Source of the DNA: Roseiarcus sp963721905
GTDB lineage: Bacteria > Pseudomonadota > Alphaproteobacteria > Rhizobiales > Beijerinckiaceae
Direction: 5' to 3'
Assembly (NCBI GenBank): GCA_963721905.1
Contig: CAVRMF010000011.1
Span: 248,001 to 312,000 of the forward strand
DNA length: 64,000 nt
The position numbers were made by a program, and so were the translations under genes. Below the pieces are notes generated by a model that made no database searches, was not told the DNA's origin, and worked only from the letters and a program-made list of their open reading frames with translations. Of the stretch, positions 8,400-15,858 are shown piece after piece. The stretch's first letter is position 1. Each line of letters begins with the position of its first letter.

Positions 8400-9161
8400 C
8401 TATCGGTTGGCCAGTAGCGACGCGCGCAATTCGGGGATGCGCGCGAGTGCCGCTTGACGATCCCGCTCCATCGCCGCTCGCTCTTGAGCGTCGAGCATCG
8501 CCTTCGCTTTTGTCTTCTCCCCCGGGCCGCCGTCCGCGCTCTGCAACAGGGCAAGTGTGAGCGCGCGGTCTAGCGTGAAACGGCTGCCACCGAGCCGGTG
8601 AGCCTCGGTGCGGGCGCGCTCCCGCATCGGTTCGGTCACCCATCTCTCGCCACGCTTGCGACCGGCAGGGAATTTCCTCCCTTCGGCGCGTCGCCGCGCA
8701 ACCCATTTGCGCCGTCCCTCGACCATTGCGGCAACGACGCGCGCTTTGCCGTCCAGCGACTTCGGCCCGGTCGAAGCGCCGCCATGCATCCAGCAACGTC
8801 CGTTCTCCATCGCCCAGGCTTTGCAAAGGGGGCCGCGAGAGACCTTGACGCCATTCTTGCCGATCCTGAACAGGTTCTTGACCCGAGCGTCGCAGCGCTG
8901 ACGGCGCGACGGCCCCCCGGTCGCGGGCGTGCCGGCGCTCCTCAACAGGGATCGAAGACGGCGGGCGGACGGACCGGGCGCGCGGTGGGACTTCATCCAC
9001 TCCCGAGGAGCGAAGGCTTCGTTCAATTGCTGTTGGATTTCTTCCGGCGAAGGCGTGGGTCGGAGGGTTTCGACCGGCGGCTGGCGTAAAAACCCGCCAT
9101 TCGGGAGCACCCCAGCAAATGCTTCGTTCAATCGCTGTTGAATTTCTTCCGGCGTCGGCAT
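8400..9161 (-). CDS. HGG-motif protein of unknown function with duplicated N-terminal helix
   Basis: 253 residues from MPTPEEIQQRLNEAFAG. The N-terminus has two near-identical units, TPEEIQQRLNEAFA and SPEEIQQQLNEAFA, about 40 residues apart. The centre has CKAWAMENGRCWMHGGASTG followed by PKSLDGKARVVAAM. This C-x8-C-x2-HGG-x-x-TGP pattern recurs in many phage- and island-encoded proteins and may bind metal, but its function is not known to me. The C-terminus is a charged helix. An upstream in-frame ATG at 9215 is possible, but the 9161 start begins directly at the repeat unit. It lies in the element's cargo, transcribed toward the TIR gene. Confidence 0.65.
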   Translation of the reverse strand: MPTPEEIQQRLNEAFAGVLPNGGFLRQPPVETLRPTPSPEEIQQQLNEAFAPREWMKSHRAPGPSARRLRSLLRSAGTPATGGPSRRQRCDARVKNLFRIGKNGVKVSRGPLCKAWAMENGRCWMHGGASTGPKSLDGKARVVAAMVEGRRKWVARRRAEGRKFPAGRKRGERWVTEPMRERARTEAHRLGGSRFTLDRALTLALLQSADGGPGEKTKAKAMLDAQERAAMERDRQAALARIPELRASLLANR

Positions 9162-9322
9162 GCGGTGGCGGCCTTCAAAGTGTGGTATCATAATACCGCA
9201 TCGGGCCCCGGGCAAATCCGGGAAAGGTTTTCGCGCTTCCTTTACTTTTGCTGCGAAGCGAAATTCCCGTTGCTAGCGCATTCATTGACGAGTTGTCGCT
9301 TCCGGTCACTTCCCTCTTCGCG

Positions 9323-9456
9323 AGCCGTAACGCCGTAACAATCTTTGTATTTCAATGGGTTGCGAGAGCTCCTCGGCCGTAACAGGGCGCAAAATGTTAC
9401 GGGCAAAAAACCGGCGTAAGCCTTTGACATATAAAGATTGTTACGGGGGTTACGGC
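9323..9456. repeat. CCGTAAC iteron cluster A, with a large inverted repeat
   Basis: CCGTAAC or its complement GTTACGG occurs at 9325, 9333, 9377, 9396, 9440 and 9449. The left block (9323-9350, two CCGTAAC then AATCTTTGTAT) is mirrored by 9428-9456 (ATATAAAGATTG then two TTACGG). A similar unit followed by TTTCAATGGGTT occurs at 11732-11768. No gene covers this stretch (9162-9710), so it is probably a protein-binding or replication site. Confidence 0.65.
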
Positions 9457-9710
9457 CTGGACGGTCAAATAGCGAGGCGTCCGCCACCCGTTGGTCCCTC
9501 ACTAGGGGTTTCGGGCACGGCGAAGACGACGCGGTGGACGACGGCTCTGCGCAAAGAGCGGTCATTTGCCGCGGCATGGCGATTGGGTCAAATCGACCCT
9601 AGACCGCCATCCACCCACTGGCGGGCCGGCTTCCTTCGGCCCGAACGCTTTTGGATAGGCGGGCATGCGGCTCACGCCTTTCTTGTGCTATTCTGCATGA
9701 CGGGTGAGGC

Positions 9711-9896
9711 GCGCTTGACGAGACCCGGAAACTCGCGGCGATCTTGGTTGCGGACATCGTCGGCCACAGCCGCCGATCCGCGCGCGCTCGCGGCCTTCGC
9801 CACCTGATCGGCGAACGGCCAGGAGACGCGCTCGCCCAGTATCACCTGAAGCGGCTGCTCAACGGCTGCGTCGGAACGCGGATCGAAATGGCTTAG
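9711..9896 (+). pseudogene. Remnant of a class III adenylate/guanylate cyclase gene
   Basis: The frame reads ETRKLAAILVADIVGHSRR, the hallmark start of the CHD cyclase domain of many rhizobial adenylate cyclases (R-x-LAAIL-x-AD-x-VGYSR). It then jumps to a short segment ending GTRIEMA and a TAG. A TGA lies just upstream and there is no start codon, so only ~60 codons remain and the catalytic core is missing. It looks like a deletion relic brought or left by mobile DNA. Confidence 0.5.
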
Positions 9897-9906
9897 TCGT
9901 TCCCGC

Positions 9907-9936
9907 AAAAAAGAAAGCCGCCCGAAGGCGGCTTTC
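9907..9936 (-). terminator. Rho-independent terminator of the PEP-CTERM gene
   Basis: On the minus strand, GAAAGCCGCC, a 4-nt loop and GGCGGCTTTC form a perfect 10-bp stem (9913-9936), followed by six T residues (9912-9907). It sits 24 bp past the stop of the minus-strand PEP-CTERM gene. Confidence 0.88.
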
Positions 9937-9959
9937 GAAAGGCTTGCTTTGGCTCCCGA

Positions 9960-10466
9960 TCAGGCGACCGAGACCGCAGGGCGCGCCTTGCGATAAGCGG
10001 CGAAGCCGAGGCCCGCGAAGCCTAGCAGCATCATCGCCCAGGTTGATGGCTCCGGCGTGGCGACCGAGTAGGAGAAGCCGGCCGGAAGGATTGAAGAGCC
10101 GTCCGGGAATACGCCCCCGGGGAGGGTAAGCAGGTCTTGTACCTGGAGAGTGTTGACGCCGGCCGTGACCAAGGCGGAGAACGTGCCCGAACTATAAGTC
10201 GGCCCCTCTACCACCACGATTGGCGTCGTCCCGATGACGACGCCGTCGACCCAAGTCTTGTAGTAATCTCCCACGATGCAGCAGTCGGTTATCGTGACGG
10301 CAACGTCGCCCGCGAACGGCGACGTAAAGTCGATGAGCGGCGACAAGCCCGAGGGGGCCACGGCGGTGGAACTGCCCGACGCTATCACTCCCGCGAATGC
10401 AGCGGAGGGCGCAAATGCAGCGGCTGCGACCATCGCAGCGCTCACCAATAAAGCCTTCTTCAACAT
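9960..10466 (-). CDS. PEP-CTERM sorting-domain protein
   Basis: 168 residues from MLKKALLVSAAMVAAAAFAP, a signal peptide ending near AFAG. The mature part is a beta-rich, glycine- and valine-rich extracellular-type domain with a Cys pair (TITDCCIVGDYY). The C-terminus has the PEP-CTERM signal TPEPSTWAMMLLGFAGLGFA, then AYRKARPAV: a PEP motif, a membrane helix and a basic tail. Such proteins are processed by exosortases and linked to exopolysaccharide or biofilm. No exosortase gene lies in the window. The internal ATG at 10466 is preferred over 10532 because the signal peptide begins there. It is unusual cargo for a small integrative element. Confidence 0.85.
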   Translation of the reverse strand: MLKKALLVSAAMVAAAAFAPSAAFAGVIASGSSTAVAPSGLSPLIDFTSPFAGDVAVTITDCCIVGDYYKTWVDGVVIGTTPIVVVEGPTYSSGTFSALVTAGVNTLQVQDLLTLPGGVFPDGSSILPAGFSYSVATPEPSTWAMMLLGFAGLGFAAYRKARPAVSVA

Positions 10467-10772
10467 GTCGTATTCCCCTATTGCTACGAAGGCGAACACT
10501 CCACCGAGGACAATCCCCGAGGCCGCCAACATTACAAAATGTTCACATAAAGGTAATCACGTCAACTTATTTTTTTCGAAACAGGTTTCGGCTGGGCATT
10601 GATGATGCCGTTTTCGCTTTTCTCGCGGCTGTCGCCCCTTCCCGTGGGGAATCGGGGAAAGACCGTTGCGAACGCTTGCGGCCCGGCCGGGATCAACGTC
10701 ACTGGGCGGTCGCCTCACTTTCGCCTAAGATGGCAACAGACCGAAAACCGGAGAACGTAGGGACCTGAATTG

Positions 10773-10830
10773 GGGATCGCGTGAGATCGCGTGGGATATT
10801 GCGTCATATCGTGAGATATTGCGTCATATA
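10773..10830. repeat. 20-bp tandem repeats upstream of the XRE regulator
   Basis: GTGGGATATTGCGTCATATC (10791-10810) is followed directly by GTGAGATATTGCGTCATATA (10811-10830), 18 of 20 identical. Partial units GGGATCGC and GTGAGATCGC (10773-10790) precede them. They lie in a ~570-bp gene-free region between the divergent PEP-CTERM and XRE genes. They are candidate operators or iterons; nothing else is recognisable there. Confidence 0.7.
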
Positions 10831-11037
10831 AAGCCTTTTTGCTTCGCGAATTGACGGTGTTGACCCCGCAACTTCCCAAAGCTTCGGTATTTATATCACC
10901 GACGGGTTGCCCACGGGCATCCACAACGCGGGTTTGATGCAACGGGTTTGGCTCCTCGCCAGGCATCGGTTGCAAGGCAAAACTTAATCTGTCAGACTTC
11001 GCCTAACAGGGCTGATCAGAGCAGCGAAGCGGAAGCA

Positions 11038-11430
11038 ATGATAAGCGGCCGAGCAATACACCAACTCAGGAAAGAGAGGGGAATCTCGCAAGGGCGCTTG
11101 GCTCTTGAGGCCGGCATACCTCAAGAAATCGTTGCTGAACTGGAGGCCGGCGGACAAGAGACGTCAGAGTACCTACCCGCGGTCGCCGCAGCACTTGGCG
11201 TAACAGTCGGCGAGCTTAGAGGCGACGCAGCCGGGACGGACGGTCTGTCGATTAATGTCGAAGCGTTACGGGAGCTTTTGCTTGCGGCATTCGAGGGCCT
11301 GGGTGTGCTGCCGCCGGATGCTGGGGTCCTAACTGCGGCTATCATTGCAGCCGCTCGCCGGTCTCAAACCCGGGACCTCAAAAAGCTATTGATCGCACTC
11401 CGCCGGGTCTTCGGGGCCGACCTTGGATAA
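11038..11430 (+). CDS. XRE-family helix-turn-helix regulator
   Basis: 130 residues from MISGRAIHQLRKERGISQGR. Residues ~5-60 form an XRE/Cro-CI HTH: QLRKERGISQGRLALEAGIP, then a second helix pair ending AAALGVTVGELRG. The C-terminal half is helical, with no peptidase motif (no S24 domain), so it is not a LexA-type repressor. The ATG at 11038 follows a GAAGCGGAAGC stretch and matches where HTH domains begin; an upstream ATG at 10948 adds unconserved residues. It reads opposite to the replication and integration genes, so it is a good candidate for the element's repressor. Confidence 0.8.
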   Translation: MISGRAIHQLRKERGISQGRLALEAGIPQEIVAELEAGGQETSEYLPAVAAALGVTVGELRGDAAGTDGLSINVEALRELLLAAFEGLGVLPPDAGVLTAAIIAAARRSQTRDLKKLLIALRRVFGADLG

Positions 11431-11731
11431 ATAATTTCACGCTAGACCAGAACGCCAAGTGCGGCCTCTCGCCCAAAGCGCGACACTGCGTCTTGGCGAC
11501 TACCAAGCGCCTGACCAAGGCCACGCCGACCATCAGCGCCCGTCAGTTCGAAACCAAGCGCGCCGCGCGCTGCGGTCTTTCTGTTTGAGCGGCTTCTCAA
11601 GAAACACGGCGACCCCCACATCATCCGTCGCCATCCGCTATGTCCGCTCTACGTCGACTCCGGTCTAAACAGCGCCGTTTCCGCAACGTCGGTGACGGAC
11701 ATCTAATCAGCCCGTTTTTTCAAGAGCGTAG
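11431..11731. other. Gene-poor stretch between the regulator and iteron cluster B
   Basis: About 300 bp with only short frames lacking recognisable domains, ribosome sites or conserved motifs. I see nothing I can name here. It leads into the CCGTAAC repeats downstream of the replication gene. Confidence 0.4.
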
Positions 11732-11859
11732 CCGTAACACGGCAACAATTTATATTTTTCAATGGGTTACACTAAATAGTAGCCGTAACATCAAGCCAAT
11801 TATTTACGGCCTCTGATTGCCGTAAGTCATTGTAATTATTCGTATGTTACGTCGTTACG
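11732..11859. repeat. CCGTAAC iteron cluster B at the 3' end of the replication gene
   Basis: CCGTAAC at 11732 and 11783, TTACGG at 11804, CCGTAA at 11820, and GTTACG at 11846 and 11854. The unit CCGTAAC-n-ACAAT-TTTATATTTTTCAATGGGTT resembles cluster A. The region is AT-rich (AATTATT, TTTATATTTTT) and adjoins and slightly enters the 3' end of the PrimPol/DUF3631 gene. In P4-type satellites the replication protein binds iterons at the origin, so this is a candidate origin. Confidence 0.6.
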
Positions 11860-14160
11860 CCTTCAGGAGGCAGATATCTAGCGAACGTGTCTTCGAACGT
11901 GGAAACACGGTAGCCCTTTGCGAGCTCTTCGTCGAACCGGATTGTCTCCGAACCAATCCCATAAGGCCTAAGCATGCGTGCGATGCCAGCCGGTGTGATC
12001 CATCTGCCCTTGTCGAAGGTCGGCCATGGACGATCATTCATTGCGACAAGGGCCGTAACCAGGGTTTCGCTCTTAAGCCGGTCGACCTTTTTCTCTCGAA
12101 ACACGCCCCGAATGTCGGAGAGCAGCAGCGTGCGCATTGTGTCCGCCTCTGCCGCTTTGACCGCCGACAGCTCAAGCGCGGCGCGACGCGCCTTTTCTGG
12201 CCACTGATTGCCCGCTCGATCGGCGATCGCAAGAAGCGGGCCGCCAGTTGTCCGCGGCCCGATCGTTCAGCTCGGTCGGCACGGCGGGATCAGCGTCGCG
12301 GAGAGCGCGCGCCGAGTCAGCCGCCCAGCGCGCGGCCTTTCTTCCGAGCTCATGTTGCGCCCCGACGCGGTCGATTCGGAACCGCGCAACCCTTTCGTCG
12401 GGGTGTCGCCGCCGCATCTGAATGATGACGCTTCGATCCTCAATCGTACCGGGCAATGCGCCGATTGCCGCTATCGCGACCGGACACCAGGTGGAAAAAA
12501 CTCGCGGCTCGTGATCCTCGCCGACAAGCCTGATGGCCGTGCCGTCGCACGCGTGACCGGAGTTTATCATACCGCGCAGCTCCTCGTTGTCCTTGAGAAA
12601 CGAGTCGGCCTCATCGATCAGCAGCGCCGGTCGACAGGCTTCGACCGTTCTGAACATGGCGGCGACGGTGATGTTGGCGGCGCACAGGGCTTTGGGAAGC
12701 ATCGGTTGCATCACCCGCAGAAGCGTGCTCTTGCCACAGCGCTTCTCGGGCGAAGTGATTGAGAGGCGAGGCGAGATGTAGAAGGCCTCAAACGCGTGAG
12801 CGTGGATGCACCACAGTGCGACCGCAACCGCCGCTGCCGGGGAGAGCGCAACATAACGAGTGATTGTCTCGACGATCGCCTCAAGCAGGGCGGCACCGTC
12901 GACAGGTTCGGTCCACGGCTCGGGCGCGGGCAGCGACAGCGCCCGCCCTGCCATGCCCGCGGCATCGCCTGGAAGACGGAATTTCTCTACCCCGTCATCC
13001 AACGTTCCGACACGAACGCCGAGCTTTTCGGCCTCAGCAATGCGCACGCGATCGTATTCGATAGGCGACAACGCAGCGAGACGAGCGAACGTCGCCTGCG
13101 GCTCTGACAAACGTTCCCCAATCCCCCCTTCAACAGAATCCCCCGCGCCCAGTTTGGGCAACTCCTTGCGGTCACTCGCGTGGCAGTCTGCGGTCGGCGC
13201 GGTCGGATCACGCCAGCCGAACTCTTGCGCCAGATGATAGATTGTCGCGACGGTGACGCGCGGCCCGTGGTAGTCGCGATCGAAGGACGCCCAGGTCCTT
13301 TGTTGGTCCGCCTCGTTGAATTTCTCCGGGCAGGTCTTCGACCATGCATCCCACATCTCGCGGCCCTGCCAGCGCGGATCGTGCGCGGCGAGGTCATGCA
13401 GCGCGAAGCCGACCTTCAACCAAATGTCTCGGTTGTCGGCCGGGATCGCTGCGAGCGCCGATCGAAGCCGCTGCTCGCCGATTTCGCTCCAGGGCTCCGG
13501 GGCGCGGGCTGGCGCGAACTCGTCGAATGCTCGCGGACCGTCGTTTGCGCGGCCCTGGCGAGGCGCAGGATGGCCGTCGCCGGCCGGCCCTCCCGACACG
13601 TCCTTGGCCGCCGCAGGGCCGTCTAACGCCTTCAAGACGGCGTCGCGATCTCGAGCAAAGTCCAAGAGCCATACCGGTGCGAGCGCCATTTCGTTCGGCG
13701 ACCGGGCATCCCACTGATACGTTTTGCCGTTTGGGTGGATGCTCGGCGGTGCGACGACGTATCCGCCATCGGCTCGGATATCGAGGCCCCCTTCCGCGCT
13801 ACTCGGAACCGTCCCGCAATCGAAAGGGAGCTTGAAAAAGAATTGGTGACCTTTGCCCGTAGTGTCGTGGTGCGTCGGCGGGAGCGTGCCAAACTGTGCC
13901 GCGAGTTCGGCAAGGAGCTTCGCTCCCGCGAGACTGTCGATGTCGACGATGATCAGCCCGCTCCGCGCTCCGGCCGCAATGCCGACATTTGCGTTCGGCG
14001 AGTCCATCCACCATTTTCGAATTTGGGCTTCGTCGCACGCCGCGTCCTTGAAACCGTGTTTCGTGATCGGTTCCTTGCCGCGGGGCCTGCAGGGGAAAAC
14101 CGCGAAGCCCGCGCGTGCATAGGCAAGGGCAAAGTCGAGCAGTGAAAGCGGTCGCGCCAT
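11847..14160 (-). pseudogene. PrimPol / PriCT-2 / DUF3631 replication protein, frameshifted near the C-terminus
   Basis: Residues ~1-170 are a bifunctional primase-polymerase domain (FAVFPCRPRGKEPI, then acidic LIIVDIDS with Asp73 and Asp75). Residues ~228-315 look like PriCT-2 (DNRDIWLKVGFALHD). Residues ~430-640 are a DUF3631 AAA+ helicase-like domain, with Walker A SPEKRCGKSTLL (~470-481) and Walker B PALLIDEADSF (~511-521). At 12237-12243 one extra C shifts the frame after DRAADNWRP. Removing it continues LLAIADRAGNQWPEKARRAA into a second frame that ends ...YLPPEGVTT at 11847, giving 770 residues. Both motor motifs precede the lesion, so the present product lacks only the last ~130 residues. 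It would drive element replication. Confidence 0.85.
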
Positions 14161-14163
14161 CGG

Positions 14164-14703
14164 TCACACCCCCCACGCGTTCGGGGGTGGGGGCGGCTTA
14201 AGCTCCGCCGTGGCCTGCCGAGGCTTTTTTGGGGGCTTCAGCCGGGCATTTGACCCGTCGCGCCTGACGTCCCAGCCGAACGCGAGCGCCGCGGCGATTA
14301 TCGCACCGTTGGACACGTAGTGTTGGCGATCTGATTGCAGGAGCCGGGACCAGCGCTCGGCGCGATGCTTCAACGCGTACGAATGGAATTCCCCATAGGA
14401 CCGCGGGCCGAGCTCTCCCGAGACAATGAATGCACACGCAAGCTCGAAGTCCTGGGGATAGGTTAGAATTTTCGCCCGCGACGCTGCGTAGCCGGGCTCG
14501 CCGCGGTCCATGAGCCCCTCACTTGTCAGCGTGGGGTGCTTAGTCCAGATCGCCGCAAGCGCGGTGCGCAGGGCATCGGCGGCGTCACGCTCGGCAAACG
14601 TCGCGTCGCGCCCAGTGGCTATCGGTTTGCCGCTTTGCAGCCGGGCGCGCAATCCGTCGAACGGTTGCGCCGTGCACGGCGAATCCTTATAGTGCCTGGT
14701 CAT
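14164..14703 (-). CDS. Hypothetical protein coupled to the replication gene
   Basis: 179 residues from MTRHYKDSPCTAQPFDGLRA, ending in a proline-rich tail (KPPPPPNAWGV). The middle part is helical (DALRTALAAIWTKHPTLTSE, then YAASRAKILTYPQDFELACA). I recognise no domain. The stop is three bases before the PrimPol start, which implies translational coupling and a replication- or maintenance-related role. A longer upstream frame (to 14907) is Arg/Pro-rich and unconvincing, so I chose the ATG at 14703. Confidence 0.6.
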   Translation of the reverse strand: MTRHYKDSPCTAQPFDGLRARLQSGKPIATGRDATFAERDAADALRTALAAIWTKHPTLTSEGLMDRGEPGYAASRAKILTYPQDFELACAFIVSGELGPRSYGEFHSYALKHRAERWSRLLQSDRQHYVSNGAIIAAALAFGWDVRRDGSNARLKPPKKPRQATAELKPPPPPNAWGV

Positions 14704-14833
14704 ATTGGTGACCTTCGTTCGGCCCGGCTTCGCGTCATCAGCGCGACCCGGGCCTATTCTTTCGGGAGGATGGGATTTAGGCGGCGCGCTGACGGGGCGG
14801 GCCTCATGCGGCCGGTCCCGCGCGCGAGGCTGT

Positions 14834-15055
14834 TCATTCGGACGTTGAGCGAAGGGTCGGGCGTCGGGCGATGAACTCTGCCACGTCCGATTGGCGGTAG
14901 CGCACAAGGCGGCCCAACCTTATGAACGGGATGCAATCGTCGCCGCCGCGCAGCCGATCCTTTTGGATTGTCTTGCGGGCGCGACCCGTCAGCCGGGCAA
15001 CGTCCGCATCGGTGAGCAGGGTGTCGGGGAGCGCGTGTTTCGTCTCGACTCGCAT
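14834..15055 (-). CDS. AlpA-like helix-turn-helix DNA-binding protein (excisionase/activator type)
   Basis: 73 residues from MRVETKHALPDTLLTDADVA. The fold reads LLTDADVARLTGRARKTIQK, then IPFIRLGRLVRYRQSDVAEF. This is the MerR/AlpA HTH with the R-x-G-R-x-VRY-x-x-x-DV wing found in P4 AlpA and excisionases. Such proteins bind att sites or activate the integrase and control excision. It sits between the integrase operon genes and the replication genes on the same strand. The start at 15055 is chosen because family members begin a few residues before the HTH. Confidence 0.78.
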   Translation of the reverse strand: MRVETKHALPDTLLTDADVARLTGRARKTIQKDRLRGGDDCIPFIRLGRLVRYRQSDVAEFIARRPTLRSTSE

Positions 15056-15166
15056 GAGTATCTCCAAAGCGATGCAATGCTCGGAAATTCTCAGAAATGC
15101 GATCCAGCGTCCCCTCAAGAATGGAACGATTTTGCGCTAGGCGGGCTCGTTTCGCCCGCTAAGCGA

Positions 15167-15856
15167 TTAGGAGGGCGGCGGCGGTTCGATTCTCTGCCGC
15201 GGCGAGACCATTAGCGCAACAAGCCGGTCTTGGTTGTGTTCGTCAGGGCACGGGATATCCGCTGAGGCGAGCGTGTCGCGAATAAAGGCGACCAACTGCG
15301 GAGGCGGCGGCCTCTCGCCCCTAGCCCAAGCCAAGTCCTTTCCATAGCGCGACGCAAACCCCTGCAAGCCCCGCACAGCGTGCGTGAGCGCGTACGACTT
15401 GATTCGTCCCGGGTTCGAGGGCTCTTGCGACAATTCAGCCAAGGCCTGCCCGGTCAACCGGGCAACGTCCACATCCGTCAGCAGAGCGCCGTCAGGCGAT
15501 CGGCCCCTCAAGACCTCTCGCCACAATTCCTGTAAAAGGCCGGGGGGGAGCCGCGGCGCGCGCTTGCGGCTGCGTTCTCGCTGCTTCCGCCATCGCTGCT
15601 CTTTTTGGAAGGCTTGCGCCTTTCTTCCCGGCGTTTCCTGCTGTTCGACAAGCTTGTCCAATCTGTAGAGGCGCAATATGCAATCGAGTTCTTCCTCGCA
15701 TCGCTTTCGCAAGCCATTGCCGACGCCCAAAGACCTCAGCGCCTTGTCATAATTCCCGTCGAGCTTCTCCAGTGCGCGCGGATCGTTCACCGGGCCGAAC
15801 CCGAATCTTTGGCGCTTCGTGAGATCGGATTCGACGAAAGGCAGCGAGCGAGGCAT
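15167..15856 (-). CDS. Hypothetical protein downstream of the integrase
   Basis: 229 residues, Arg-rich and highly charged, with a basic stretch KEQRWRKQRERSRKRAPRLP. The segment LLTDVDVARLTGQALAELSQ closely matches the start of the neighbouring AlpA-like HTH (LLTDADVARLTGRARKTIQK). The protein may therefore carry half of a duplicated DNA-binding domain. The ATG lies 2 bp past the integrase stop, so they are co-transcribed. I do not recognise a family. A DNA-binding role in integration or replication is inference. Confidence 0.6.
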   Translation of the reverse strand: MPRSLPFVESDLTKRQRFGFGPVNDPRALEKLDGNYDKALRSLGVGNGLRKRCEEELDCILRLYRLDKLVEQQETPGRKAQAFQKEQRWRKQRERSRKRAPRLPPGLLQELWREVLRGRSPDGALLTDVDVARLTGQALAELSQEPSNPGRIKSYALTHAVRGLQGFASRYGKDLAWARGERPPPPQLVAFIRDTLASADIPCPDEHNQDRLVALMVSPRQRIEPPPPS

Positions 15857-15858
15857 TT

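Noticed and set aside
10773..10830. CRISPR array
   Set aside because: Repeats are directly adjacent with no spacers and no cas genes are in the window.
11847..12137. A separate 96-residue gene after the PrimPol gene
   Set aside because: It continues the DUF3631 C-terminus in the shifted frame and has no ribosome site of its own.
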